Source: Bacteroidetes bacterium QS_8_68_28
GTDB lineage: Bacteria; Bacteroidota; Rhodothermia; Rhodothermales; Salinibacteraceae
Length of the DNA: 52,568 nt
NCBI GenBank assembly: GCA_003022485.1
Contig: PXTS01000034.1
Span: 13,250-65,817, forward strand
Direction: 5' to 3'
The first letter of the stretch is position 1, and each line of letters opens with the position of its first letter. The translations under genes and the position numbers were made by a program. The notes under the pieces are model-generated. The model was not told where the DNA came from. It saw only the letters and a list, made by a program, of their open reading frames with translations, and made no database searches. This document shows, in pieces, positions 1 to 8,859 of this stretch.

Positions 1-312
1 TTCGCGGCCCTCTTCGAGAATCGTGCGGTAGATCAGACCGGGGTTGTCGCGGTGGCGCCCCAGCACCGAGGGCGTGGCCACGAGCACGTCCATCGCCACC
101 TTCCGCCGGTCGGTGCCCTCGGGCACAACGACCAGCAGGTCGAGGTCGCTTTCAGGCTCCGCTTCGCACCGCGCCCGCGAGCCGAACAGGAGAATGCGCA
201 AGGGCTGTACCGCCGCCACGATGTCGCGCACGAAGCGCTTGACGACGGCGTCGTCGGGCAACGCGTCGCCGGTAGGCGCGCCGGGCCGCGTCTGCGTGGA
301 GGAGGAATCCAT
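1..312 (-). CDS. Nucleotidyltransferase domain protein, partial (runs off the window)
   Basis: The first 104 codons of a small nucleotidyltransferase, starting at an ATG and still open at the window edge. The protein carries the pol-beta-type signature LLFGSRARCEAEPESDLDLL: the GSxxR loop followed by the paired Asp residues (DLD) that bind metal and nucleotide. Proteins of this MNT/MntA type transfer nucleotides to a partner protein and are often the antitoxin half of a HEPN/MNT pair; the partner, if present, would lie outside the window. The gene starts 29 bp after the PAS gene stop on the same strand, so the two may share a transcript. The fold is clear; the target cannot be told. Confidence 0.8.
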   Translation of the reverse strand, partial: MDSSSTQTRPGAPTGDALPDDAVVKRFVRDIVAAVQPLRILLFGSRARCEAEPESDLDLLVVVPEGTDRRKVAMDVLVATPSVLGRHRDNPGLIYRTILEEGRE

Positions 313-341
313 CGGGACTGGGGGCGTTGCCGAAAAGCTGC

Positions 342-770
342 TCACGCCGCCTCAGCCTCGCGCCGGGCCGTCACGTCGCGCTGGATGGCCACGTAGTGCG
401 TCACCTCACCCTCCGCGTTCTCGACCGGGGCCACCTTCCACTCAATCCGAAATGCGGAGCCGTCCTTTTTGTAGTTGACCGTCTCGCCCTGGAACACCTT
501 GCCATCCTGGAGGTCCTGAGCCAGGCGGTCCAGCTCGTCCTGGTCGGTCTTGGGCCCTTGCATGAGGCCGGGCGTCTCGCCGAGGACCTCCTCCTCGGTG
601 TAGCCGGTCATTTCGGTGAAGGCGTCGTTGACGAAGATGATGGGCCCGTTGCCCGTCTCCTCGGCGGTCGTGACCATGATGGAGTTGAAGGCGTGCGAGG
701 CCGCCTCGAAAAAGAGGTCGCGCGCCACGTCGGCGTCGAGGTGGGAAAGCTCGTCAGGAAGCGTTGGCAT
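342..770 (-). CDS. Stand-alone LOV-like PAS domain protein
   Basis: A 142-residue protein made of one PAS domain and no output domain. I start it at the ATG giving MPTLPDEL; the upstream extension is Pro-rich and unconvincing. The domain resembles short LOV photoreceptors closely: MTGYTEEEVLG, a QGPKTD stretch, NYKKDG and an IQRDVT end. LOV domains bind flavin and form an adduct through a Cys in GRNCRFLQG. Here that stretch reads GETPGLMQG, so the Cys position is Pro67, and the Asn of the FWN motif is also missing (FRI). It is therefore either a Cys-less LOV-like sensor or an ordinary PAS domain binding another ligand or partner. It may be co-transcribed with the downstream nucleotidyltransferase. 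Confidence 0.8.
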   Translation of the reverse strand: MPTLPDELSHLDADVARDLFFEAASHAFNSIMVTTAEETGNGPIIFVNDAFTEMTGYTEEEVLGETPGLMQGPKTDQDELDRLAQDLQDGKVFQGETVNYKKDGSAFRIEWKVAPVENAEGEVTHYVAIQRDVTARREAEAA

Positions 771-970
771 GAGTACTGCTGGGGGAGGGGGAATAGGTGA
801 GTAGGTGACTGGGTAGCAGCCACGCGGCAATGGGGTTTCCCCTGGCGGGCGCGTTGCCTATTTCATTACACGACATTAGTAATTGTACTGGCTTTAGAGA
901 GGCGGCTGCTCCTCTCAAACCTGCAATCGAAAATCGCCAATCGCGCCCCGAGCGGAGCGAGGAAGTGCTC

Positions 971-1010
971 TTGACATTCAACACCGTTGCTTGACATTCA
1001 ACACCGTTGC
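971..1010. repeat. Perfect tandem duplication, 2 x 20 bp
   Basis: The unit TTGACATTCAACACCGTTGC occurs twice without a gap or mismatch. It lies 21 bp beyond the stop codon of the S9 peptidase gene, within the 261-bp interval between that gene and the PAS gene. No other gene was seen in the interval. Confidence 0.95.
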
Positions 1011-1031
1011 TGGGGTGAAAATCGCCGATCC

Positions 1032-3479
1032 CTACCGTCGCCCCTCCGCCGGCACGGCCTCGGCTTTCTCCTCGCCCGCCGCGATGGCCCCCTCCGGCGT
1101 GGCCAAGTTTTCCTGCACGAAGTCGGTCAGCATCGTGAAGAGGTGCAGGCGCGTCCCACCGCCGGCGATGCCGTGATCCTTGCCGGGGTAGACCATGTAC
1201 TCAAACTGCTTGCCGGCGTTCTGGAGCGCGGCGGCCATCTGCTGGCTGTTCTGGAAGTGCACGTTGTCATCGAAGTCCCCGTGCACCATCAGCAGGCGCT
1301 GCTCCTCCAAGTTTTCGGCGTAGTTGATCGGAGATCCCTCGTCGTAGCCTTCAGGGTTTTTCTGCGGCGTGGACATATAGCGCTCGGTGTAGATCGTGTC
1401 ATAAAAACGCCAGTCGGTGACGGGCGCCACGGCCATGCCCGCGTCGAAGATCTGCGGCCCCTGGTCTTTGAGCATCGAGAGGAGCGTCAGGTAGCCGCCG
1501 TAGCTCCATCCCCAGATGCCGATGCGTCCGCCGTCCACGAACGACTGGTCGGCAAAGTAGCGCGCGGCGGCCTGCTGGTCACGCGCCTCGGGGACGCCGA
1601 GTTGCCCGTAGGGCACGTTCTGGAAGGCCTTGCCGCGCCCGCCGGTGCCCCGGTTGTCTACGCTGGCGACGACCATGCCCAGTTCGTCGGCGAGGTATTT
1701 GTGCCACAGCTCGCGCGGTCCACCCCAGCGGTTCATGACCGTCTGTACGCCGGGCCCGCCGTAGATGTAGACGAGCATCGGATACTGCTCCGAGGCGTCG
1801 AAGTCGGTGGGCTTGACGAGGTAAGCGTTGAGCCGATAGTCCCCCGCGCCGGGCACCGTCGTAAACTCCGGCTCCGGGAGCGGGCCCATTTCGCCCAGAC
1901 GCCCGCGCAGTTCCTCGTTGCCTTCCAGCACTTTCAAGCGCTCCCCGCCCGGCGCGGCGTGGAGCGTCGTAATCGGCGGGGTGTCGGCGGCAGAGAAGTC
2001 GTCGATGAAGTAATCCTGCGACGGCGCCATGTTGACGCTGTGCGTGCCGCTACGCTCGGTAACGCGCGTGGCCTCACCGGCCGTGCTGAATGCTTCCGTC
2101 GAAAACGGCACGCGATACAGATGGCGCTCGATGGCGCTCTTCTTTGTGCCGGTCACATAGGCGCGCCCGTTCTCTTTGTCGATGCCGTGGAAGCCGGTTA
2201 CTTCCCACTCGCCGCCGGTGAGCGGGCGGAGGCGCTCGCCCGTGGCCGCGTCGTGCAAGTAAAGGTGGCGGTAGCCGCTGTTCTCGCTGGCGAATACGAA
2301 GTGGCCGGGGTCGCCGGCACCATCGTTCCCTGCGAGATAGTTGATCTTCGCCCCGCTCACGTCGATGTAGCTGTCCTCCTGCTCGGTGAGCACCGTCTCC
2401 ACATCCATGCTCTGCGGATCGCCGTAGAGCAGCCCGAGGCGGTTCTGGTCGCGGTTCAGGCGGAGCATCCAGACCCGTGCGCTACCGTCTACGTTTTCGA
2501 GCGGCGGCGTCCAGCCCATGCGGGCGATGTACTCGTAGCGTTCGTCATTCGAGGAGTAGTCGTCGCTCCACGTCTGCGTGTCGAAGTATTCGATGGCCGG
2601 GCGCTCCTCCCCGCCGACCGTGCTCATGTCGATCACGCCGACTTTGATCTCGCTGTTTTCTTCCCCAGCCTTCGGGTAGCGAAACTCCTTGTAGGTCGGG
2701 TAGCGCGTCTGGAAGTTCGTCAGCGAAAAGTCGCGCGTCTGGCTTTCGTCGAGCTTGAAAAACGCGATGCGGTTCCCGCTCGGGCTCCACCGAAAGCCGT
2801 CGCGCAGGCCGAACTCCTCTTCGTAAACCCAGTCGAAGGTGCCATTGATAATTTGTCCGTCCGCCCCGTCGAAGGTAAGTTGCGTTTCTTCGCCGGAGGA
2901 AAGATCCGTCACGAAGAGGTTGCGCTCGCGCACGAAGGCCACGCGATCGCCGCTGGGGCCGAACTTGGCGAACTTTTGGAACCCCTTTTCGCGCTCGGCA
3001 ATGGGCGTCAACTCGCCGCTCGACAGGTCGTAGCGATAGTAGTAGCCTTTCGTCTTGTAGCGCCAGACGCGCTCCGCATCGGTGAAGAGCAGGAGGCGCT
3101 CCTCGTCGGGGCCGTAGGCGTAGTCCTCGATCACGAGCGGATGGTCCACGCCCGGGGGCGTGAGCGTGGTGCCGTCGATGATCTGCTCGCGCTCGCCGGT
3201 CTGGAGGTTGCGGCGCACAAGATGCGTGACAGGCTGCTCCCGGCCGCCGACCTGCGCCTGCTCTGACTGGATGTAGGTGATGACGGCGCCTTCGTCGGCC
3301 CACGTTCCGCTCTGAAAGGAACTGGGGTAAAAAGCGCCGGAGGCGTGGATGTCCTTCAGCGTGAGGGGGGAGCCCTCGTCCTCCTCGGCCTGCTGCTGGG
3401 CCTGCGCGGGCGGCGCCAGCAGGAGCGCGCAGGCCAGAAACCAAGCGAACAGCGGGCGAGCGCGAGAAGGCGACGGCAT
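1032..3479 (-). CDS. S9 family prolyl oligopeptidase (dipeptidyl peptidase IV-like)
   Basis: An 815-residue exported peptidase. An N-terminal signal peptide (hydrophobic stretch about residues 8-27, ending PPAQAQ) is followed by a DPP-IV-type beta-propeller and a C-terminal alpha/beta-hydrolase domain. The catalytic Ser sits in GIWGWSYGGYL, the Asp in VHGDFDDNVHF and the His in PGKDHGIAGG, the usual S9 order. Family members remove dipeptides after Pro or Ala from peptides in the periplasm or outside the cell. Length and architecture match the S9B subfamily. It is transcribed away from the divergent porin gene, with about 130 bp between them for both promoters. Confidence 0.95.
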   Translation of the reverse strand: MPSPSRARPLFAWFLACALLLAPPAQAQQQAEEDEGSPLTLKDIHASGAFYPSSFQSGTWADEGAVITYIQSEQAQVGGREQPVTHLVRRNLQTGEREQIIDGTTLTPPGVDHPLVIEDYAYGPDEERLLLFTDAERVWRYKTKGYYYRYDLSSGELTPIAEREKGFQKFAKFGPSGDRVAFVRERNLFVTDLSSGEETQLTFDGADGQIINGTFDWVYEEEFGLRDGFRWSPSGNRIAFFKLDESQTRDFSLTNFQTRYPTYKEFRYPKAGEENSEIKVGVIDMSTVGGEERPAIEYFDTQTWSDDYSSNDERYEYIARMGWTPPLENVDGSARVWMLRLNRDQNRLGLLYGDPQSMDVETVLTEQEDSYIDVSGAKINYLAGNDGAGDPGHFVFASENSGYRHLYLHDAATGERLRPLTGGEWEVTGFHGIDKENGRAYVTGTKKSAIERHLYRVPFSTEAFSTAGEATRVTERSGTHSVNMAPSQDYFIDDFSAADTPPITTLHAAPGGERLKVLEGNEELRGRLGEMGPLPEPEFTTVPGAGDYRLNAYLVKPTDFDASEQYPMLVYIYGGPGVQTVMNRWGGPRELWHKYLADELGMVVASVDNRGTGGRGKAFQNVPYGQLGVPEARDQQAAARYFADQSFVDGGRIGIWGWSYGGYLTLLSMLKDQGPQIFDAGMAVAPVTDWRFYDTIYTERYMSTPQKNPEGYDEGSPINYAENLEEQRLLMVHGDFDDNVHFQNSQQMAAALQNAGKQFEYMVYPGKDHGIAGGGTRLHLFTMLTDFVQENLATPEGAIAAGEEKAEAVPAEGRR

Positions 3480-3610
3480 TCGGCGGGCGGGCGTCGGAGA
3501 GGCGAATACGACTCGACGGACGCATACCCGCCCGGTAGCGGCAAAGATCCGGCGAAACCGGTCGCCGCACGCGCTCCCGCCGCTTGCGCCCCCACCCCCA
3601 GCGCGCTATC

Positions 3611-4819
3611 ATGGAGGCCCCCTTGTGTTACCAAACCATTAATGCTTGTCTTCGTGTGTCCCGCGCTCGCCTCGCTCTTTTTGTTCTTTCGATCAGCGTG
3701 CTCCCGGTCGGCGCGTCCCTCGCCCACGCCCAGGAAACGACCGACGCCGAAGCGAAGCGCCCCGACGTGGAACTGACGCTCGGCGGGACGCTCCAGCCGC
3801 GCTTCAGCCACGGGCGCCTCGACTCCATGGACCCGGGCCCGGATCGCGAGCGCACCGGCTTCGGCCTGCGGCGGGCCCGGCTCCGCGCGACGGCTACGCT
3901 GGCCGAGCGCGCCGGAGCGTACTTCCAGCTCGGCGCGGCGGGCGCCTCCGTTCAGCTCCTCGACGCGGAGGTCTTCTTCGACGTGACCGACGCGCTTCGC
4001 CTGCGCGCGGGTCGCTTTACGGTCGCGCAGCCACGGGCCTTCCAGCTCACCTCGCACAAGCAGATCGACCTGACGGCCCGCGCAGCCATCGCCCGGCGCT
4101 GGGGCGACGGCGCGCTGGGCAACGCCGGGCGCGACTTCGGCCTGGAAGCGTTCTACGAAACGAACCGCTTCACTGCGCGCGCCGCCCTCCACAACGGCAA
4201 CGGCTCGTGGGACCGCGCCCTCGGCAACTACCGCGAAGACGAAGTGGGCGATCCCATCGGCGGCCTCCACACGCGCGGTGTGGCCGTCAGCGCCTACGGG
4301 GCGTGGCGGCCCGCCGCGCTGCCCCGCGTGGAGGCCGGCGGCTACGCCGGCTACAACGGCGCGCGCAACCGGGCCACGCTCCCGCCCGGCGGGGGCGCCT
4401 CGCCTCTGGAAGACGCCACGCGCCCCTACGCCGGCTACTCCGGCCACCTCTACTGGGGCCCTCGGCCCGGCAGCCAGCCGGTACGCCTCAAGGCCGACCT
4501 CATCGGCACACGCTACGGGGCGCTCTCGGGCGAGGGCACCGGCGACCTCAGCCAGCACGCCCTCGGTGCGTCGCTGCTGGGCGCGGTGGGCCTTTTCGAC
4601 CGAAGCGCGGAACTGCTCGCGCGCGCCGAGCGCTACGATCCGCGGCTCGACAGCGACGGCGACGCGACCGACTACCTCAGCGCCGGAGCGAGCCTGAGCC
4701 TCAGCGCCCTGCGAGGCCGCCCCTACGAGCGCCAGCGCCTCACCCTGAGCTACGCCACGCGCCTGGATGACGAACGAAACCCGCACCTCGCCGTGCTGCA
4801 GGCGCAGATCGTTTTTTGA
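3611..4819 (+). CDS. Phosphate-selective porin O/P-type outer-membrane protein
   Basis: About 402 residues with an N-terminal signal sequence (LALFVLSISVLPVGASLAHAQ) followed by a beta-barrel-like pattern of alternating residues. FGLRRARLRATATL, LDAEVFFDVTDALRLRAGRF and the later barrel strands resemble the OprO/OprP porin family, which forms outer-membrane channels for phosphate or other anions. The C-terminus ends in a hydrophobic, aromatic strand (LAVLQAQIVF), as outer-membrane proteins usually do. The start is uncertain: ATG at 3611 gives a longer leader, while a GTG at 3656 would give a neater signal peptide. Substrate specificity cannot be read from the sequence. Confidence 0.8.
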   Translation: MEAPLCYQTINACLRVSRARLALFVLSISVLPVGASLAHAQETTDAEAKRPDVELTLGGTLQPRFSHGRLDSMDPGPDRERTGFGLRRARLRATATLAERAGAYFQLGAAGASVQLLDAEVFFDVTDALRLRAGRFTVAQPRAFQLTSHKQIDLTARAAIARRWGDGALGNAGRDFGLEAFYETNRFTARAALHNGNGSWDRALGNYREDEVGDPIGGLHTRGVAVSAYGAWRPAALPRVEAGGYAGYNGARNRATLPPGGGASPLEDATRPYAGYSGHLYWGPRPGSQPVRLKADLIGTRYGALSGEGTGDLSQHALGASLLGAVGLFDRSAELLARAERYDPRLDSDGDATDYLSAGASLSLSALRGRPYERQRLTLSYATRLDDERNPHLAVLQAQIVF

Positions 4820-4919
4820 AGAGGACCCGTCGTCTACGGTCGGATCCACTTACGGTATCATCCTTGCATGGTTTGCTTCTGCCCCTTCCGCAGAAGTCTT
4901 TCCCCGCCGCCCTTGCGCT

Positions 4920-6188
4920 GTGCCCGCGACTGACACGTCCCCTCCCGCCGGCGACGCACTCGCCGACGACGCGCTCCTCACGCCCACCACGGCCACGGTG
5001 GACTTGAGCGCCGTGCGCCACAACGCGCGCCTCGTCCAGCAACGCGCCGCGCCGGCCGACCTGATGGCCGTCGTGAAGGCTGATGCCTACGGCCACGGTG
5101 CCATCCGTGTGGCGCGCGCGCTGCGCGCGGAAGGCGTCTCACACTTCGCCGTGGCGCGCGTGCCGGAGGCCCTCGAACTGCGCGCGGCGGGCATCGAGGC
5201 GCCCATCCAGGTCTTCGCGGCACCTTTGCCGGAGCACCTGCCTGCCTACGCGCGCCACCGGCTGGGCGTGACGGTCTCCTCCCCCGCCATTGCCGACGCG
5301 CTCGTCGAACTGGCGGCGGGGCGCGCCCCGAGCGCCGCCCCGATTCGCGCGCATGTCAAGGTGGAGACGGGCATGGAGCGCCTCGGGGAACCGCCCGAAG
5401 AGGCCGCCGCGACGGTTCGCCGTCTCGCTGGCACCGACGGCGTTGAGGTGGCGGGGCTGTGGACCCACTTCGCCGCCGCCGCCGACCCCGAGCAGGAAGC
5501 CTTCACACGCCGCCAGCTCGAGATCTTGCAGGAAGCCGCCGAAGCCGCCGGCCCGCTCCCGAACGGGCGCGTCCACGCGGCCAACACCCCTGCCACGATG
5601 CACTTCGAGGAAAGCTTCCGCGCGCTGGGTCCCACGTTCGTGCGATGCGGGCTCGCGCTCTACGGGCTCACCCTCTTCCCGCCGGCGGTGCGCGCCTCCC
5701 TGGACGGGGCGCAGCTTCGCCCGGCCATGCGCTTTTCCTCGAAAATTACGCACCTGAAAACCATCGAGGCAGGTGCGTCGGTTTCCTACGGGCGCGGCTG
5801 GACGGCCCCGGAGCGGGTGCGCCTGGCGACGGTGGGCTGCGGGTACGGCGACGGCTACGCGCGCATCCTTTCGGGCCGCGCGGAGGTGGGGGTCGCCGGG
5901 CAACGCTTCCCCGTCGTAGGTCGCATCTGCATGGACCTGATGATGGTGAACCTCGGCCCGCCGGCGGACGCCCCGCCCGCCGAGGTCGGTGACGAGGTGG
6001 TACTCTTCGGCCCCGGGGGCCCCCACGCGCAGGAAGTGGCTGACTGGAGCGAGACGATTCCCTACGAAGTGGCCACGCGCGTGACGACCCGCGTGCCTCG
6101 CCGCTACCCCGGTGAGGCGACCGCGACGGCAGCGGCGACCGCGCCTCGTGTGCCGGCCCACGCTTCGAGCAATGGGCACGCGGAGTGA
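4920..6188 (+). CDS. alr: Alanine racemase
   Basis: PLP-dependent racemase that makes D-alanine for peptidoglycan. The PLP lysine is in the family motif VVKADAYGHG (Lys53 with the start used here). GRICMDLMMVNLG and the YGDGYARIL region of the C-terminal domain are also typical. I chose the GTG at 4920 because the homology begins shortly after it; a longer reading frame reaches back into the porin gene but adds only low-complexity residues. With this start it has 422 residues, slightly long because of an Ala-rich tail of about 25 residues. It follows the porin by 100 bp. Confidence 0.93.
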   Translation: MPATDTSPPAGDALADDALLTPTTATVDLSAVRHNARLVQQRAAPADLMAVVKADAYGHGAIRVARALRAEGVSHFAVARVPEALELRAAGIEAPIQVFAAPLPEHLPAYARHRLGVTVSSPAIADALVELAAGRAPSAAPIRAHVKVETGMERLGEPPEEAAATVRRLAGTDGVEVAGLWTHFAAAADPEQEAFTRRQLEILQEAAEAAGPLPNGRVHAANTPATMHFEESFRALGPTFVRCGLALYGLTLFPPAVRASLDGAQLRPAMRFSSKITHLKTIEAGASVSYGRGWTAPERVRLATVGCGYGDGYARILSGRAEVGVAGQRFPVVGRICMDLMMVNLGPPADAPPAEVGDEVVLFGPGGPHAQEVADWSETIPYEVATRVTTRVPRRYPGEATATAAATAPRVPAHASSNGHAE

Positions 6189-6261
6189 GCACGTCCCGCG
6201 ATTTTACGGCAAAATGGCCCGGCATGGAACGACGGGCGCTCGTGCCCATTGCGCTTTACGA

Positions 6262-6269
6262 TATTTTTG
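6262..6269 (+). promoter_or_regulatory. Candidate Bacteroidetes-type -7 element
   Basis: TATTTTTG matches TAnnTTTG exactly and lies about 105 bp upstream of the response regulator start, in the 185-bp interval after alr. I see no clear TTG -33 element at the right distance, so this is a candidate only. Confidence 0.4.
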
Positions 6270-6373
6270 AGTGATCTTCTTACAGGAAGTTCTCCACTCA
6301 TTGAGCGGCGCGGCGCCCTCGCCGTGCGCGCTGCTGTTCCGTTTCTGCCTTCACCCAACCCCCCTTTCGTTCC

Positions 6374-7096
6374 ATGCCCACTCCCGCCGATCCCGCCGAC
6401 ATCAACGTCCTCGTTGTCGACGACGAAGAAGACGTCGTCGAAGTCGTCAGCCACTTTCTCCAGCAGGAAGGCTACAACGTGCTTCAGGCCTTCGACGGCG
6501 AAGAGGCCCTCCAGAAGGCCAACCCCGACGTCGACATCATTGTGCTCGACATCATGCTGCCGGGCCTGGACGGCTACGAGGTCTGCGAAAAGCTGCGCTC
6601 GCGCGTGGAGACCGAGCAGATCCCGATTATTTTCCTCAGCGCCAAGACTGAAGAGGAAGACCAGATTCAGGGCCTCATGATGGGTGGCGACGACTACCTG
6701 ACCAAGCCGGTGAGCCCGCAGATCGTGGTCGCCCACGTCAAGGCGGTGCTGCGCCGCAGCGGCGTGGAGGAGAGCAAGACCATCGAGATCAAAAACCTCA
6801 AGATTTTCGAGGACGAGTACCGCGCCACCCTGGGCGGCGAAGACCTGGGGCTGACGCTCACCGAGTTTGAGCTGTTGCGCTATCTGGTGCGTCACCCGCG
6901 CAAGGCCTTCACCCGCCAGCAGCTTTTGGAAACCATTTGGAAGGACGCCATGATGGTCACCGAGCGCACCGTAGACGCCCACATCAAAAATCTGCGCGAG
7001 AAGCTCGACGACTTCGCCAAGCACATCCAGACGGTGCGCGGTGTGGGCTACCGCTTCGTAGAAGAAGAAGAATCCTCTGCCGAGGCTTCTTCCTGA
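6374..7096 (+). CDS. OmpR/PhoB-family response regulator
   Basis: A 240-residue two-component regulator. The receiver domain has the acidic pair VVDDEED, the phosphoacceptor Asp59 (VLDIMLPGLDG) and the conserved Lys in DDYLTKPVS. A linker leads to a winged-helix DNA-binding domain (LTLTEFELLRYLVRHPRKAFTR region, ending in RGVGYRF). It is followed by the histidine kinase on the same strand, 143 bp downstream, its likely partner. The arrangement resembles PhoB/PhoR, but the regulon cannot be told from this window. Confidence 0.95.
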   Translation: MPTPADPADINVLVVDDEEDVVEVVSHFLQQEGYNVLQAFDGEEALQKANPDVDIIVLDIMLPGLDGYEVCEKLRSRVETEQIPIIFLSAKTEEEDQIQGLMMGGDDYLTKPVSPQIVVAHVKAVLRRSGVEESKTIEIKNLKIFEDEYRATLGGEDLGLTLTEFELLRYLVRHPRKAFTRQQLLETIWKDAMMVTERTVDAHIKNLREKLDDFAKHIQTVRGVGYRFVEEEESSAEASS

Positions 7097-7121
7097 GTGC
7101 GGGAGTTCCTGAATGCGGGAG
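7090..7121. repeat. Tandem duplication, 2 x 16 bp, covering the response regulator stop codon
   Basis: TTCCTGAGTGCGGGAG followed directly by TTCCTGAATGCGGGAG, one mismatch. The TGA stop of the response regulator (7094-7096) lies inside the first copy. Confidence 0.95.
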
Positions 7122-7239
7122 TTTTCGTACTACGAACATTTTCGCCCCGAGAACCCCCGTACCTCCGCACGCCCGCCCCCCTCTACTGGTCTCCAATCAG
7201 CATGGCGCCTGCGCCCCGGCACGGCGCTGAGGGAACCGC

Positions 7240-8700
7240 ATGGGTATCTTGCGAAGAATCCAACGCTGGGTCTTCCCGCCGCGCGCCTCGACGCAGACGT
7301 GGATGTTTCTGACGTTTGCGCTGTTCGTGGGGGTGGCCGTGGGGGCGGTAGGCCTCTATGCCGCGCTGGCGTTGCGCGGGCAGACGCGCACGGCGACTCA
7401 AGAGATGATGCTGGCGCAAGCGCAGCGCGTGGCCGCCCAGGTGGACCGGACCTCCAGCCCCGTTGAGCGCCGGCGCGTCGTCCGCCAGATCGAGCAGTTC
7501 GCGGACCTGGAAATCACCGTCGCTGACGCGGACACGGTGCGGGCCGGACGCCTGCCGCGCGGAGGGGCCGGCTCGCAAAACGCCGGCAGCCCGGCGCCGG
7601 GCGCACCGAGAAACGGCAGCGCGCGCTACACTGTGCGGGAGACCCCGGGCGGAGAAGAAATGTTCTTTCTCAGCCTCTACCGTCCAAACTCGAACTTGCT
7701 GGTGCGCGTGGGCCAGCCTGCCTCGCCGCTCTACGAGCTCGTGAAGCACCAACAGACGGTGCTGGTGGTGGGCATGGCCATGGCCCTGGCGCTGGCGCTG
7801 CTGGGCAGCTGGCTGGCGACCTACCAGATCGTGACGCCCCTCAAGCGCATTCGTAACTCGGCGCGCGCGGTGGGCCTCGGCCGCTTCGAGGGACAGATCG
7901 AGATCGACTCGCGCGCAGCGGAGTTCCAGGACCTGGCTGACAGCCTCAATCGCGCCTCCGACGCCTTCCGCGAAAAGATCGACGAGCTGGAGCGCGTGAC
8001 CCAGCTGCAGAAAGAGTTCATCGGCAACGTGAGCCACGAGGTGCGCAATCCCATCCACGCCATCGGCGGGTACCTCGAGGCACTCTCCTCGCCGGGCCTG
8101 CCCGAAAAGCAGCGCAAGAGCTACGCCGAGAAGGCCCTCGGCAACCTGCACCGCCTGCAGACGCTCTTCGACGACCTGATCGACATCGCGCAGCTCGAGT
8201 ACCGCGAAGACCTCGTCGAAGCGGAGACCTTCGACCTCCAGCACCTGATCGACGAAGTCAGCGACATGCTGCGGCCGAAGGCCGAGGAAAAGGGCCTGGC
8301 ACTCCAGACGCAAAACCCGCCCATCCACGTCCACGCCGACCGCTCGCGCATCCGCCAGGTGCTGACCAACCTGATCGACAACGCCCTCGCCTACACGCCG
8401 GAGGGTACCGTGCGCTGCCGCACACGAAAGCGCCTGGACAAGGTGCGCATCGAGGTCGTCGACACCGGCCAGGGCATCGACGAGGAGCACCTCGAGCGCA
8501 TCTTCGACCGCTTTTACCGCGCCGAGAGCCATCGCGCGCGCAAGAGCGGCGGCACGGGACTGGGCCTCTCCATCGTGCAGCAGATCTTGCAGGCGCACGG
8601 CGAGGAGATCTGCGTGGAGAGCACCAAGGGGCGCGGCACGCGCTTCTGGTTTGAGTTGCCGCACGAGGAGGCGCCGGAGCCCGTCCCCGAGGCGGCATGA
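7240..8700 (+). CDS. Membrane sensor histidine kinase (HAMP, HisKA, HATPase)
   Basis: A 486-residue kinase with two membrane segments (about residues 21-45 and 173-197) framing a periplasmic region of about 125 residues, then a HAMP linker. The phosphoacceptor is His266 in GNVSHEVRNPIHAI, a HisKA H-box with Val in place of the more usual Leu or Phe. The ATP-binding domain shows the N box (LTNLIDNALAYTPEG), the G1 box (DTGQGID) and the G2 box (GGTGLGLSIV). It should phosphorylate the upstream OmpR-type regulator. The periplasmic part contains a Gly/Ala/Pro-rich stretch and no sensor domain that I recognise. Confidence 0.95.
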   Translation: MGILRRIQRWVFPPRASTQTWMFLTFALFVGVAVGAVGLYAALALRGQTRTATQEMMLAQAQRVAAQVDRTSSPVERRRVVRQIEQFADLEITVADADTVRAGRLPRGGAGSQNAGSPAPGAPRNGSARYTVRETPGGEEMFFLSLYRPNSNLLVRVGQPASPLYELVKHQQTVLVVGMAMALALALLGSWLATYQIVTPLKRIRNSARAVGLGRFEGQIEIDSRAAEFQDLADSLNRASDAFREKIDELERVTQLQKEFIGNVSHEVRNPIHAIGGYLEALSSPGLPEKQRKSYAEKALGNLHRLQTLFDDLIDIAQLEYREDLVEAETFDLQHLIDEVSDMLRPKAEEKGLALQTQNPPIHVHADRSRIRQVLTNLIDNALAYTPEGTVRCRTRKRLDKVRIEVVDTGQGIDEEHLERIFDRFYRAESHRARKSGGTGLGLSIVQQILQAHGEEICVESTKGRGTRFWFELPHEEAPEPVPEAA

Positions 8701-8733
8701 AGCCCCACAGAAGCGGCATGAAGCCCCACAGAA
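8692..8733. repeat. Perfect tandem duplication, 2 x 21 bp, covering the kinase stop codon
   Basis: Two identical 21-bp copies, each beginning GCGGCATGAAGCCCC. The first contains the last two codons and the TGA stop (8698-8700) of the histidine kinase. Because the period is a multiple of three, the second copy repeats the stop in frame. Confidence 0.97.
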
Positions 8734-8859
8734 CGGGCCCGTCGGCACCACGCGCATAACTTTTGCGCGGCGCCCCCGTTGGGTTTGCACGCGCCTCTTC
8801 CCTGCTTTTCGGGGCGCGTTCCCCTCGCCGACGTATTCCCTTCTTCGACGCTTTCCCTC

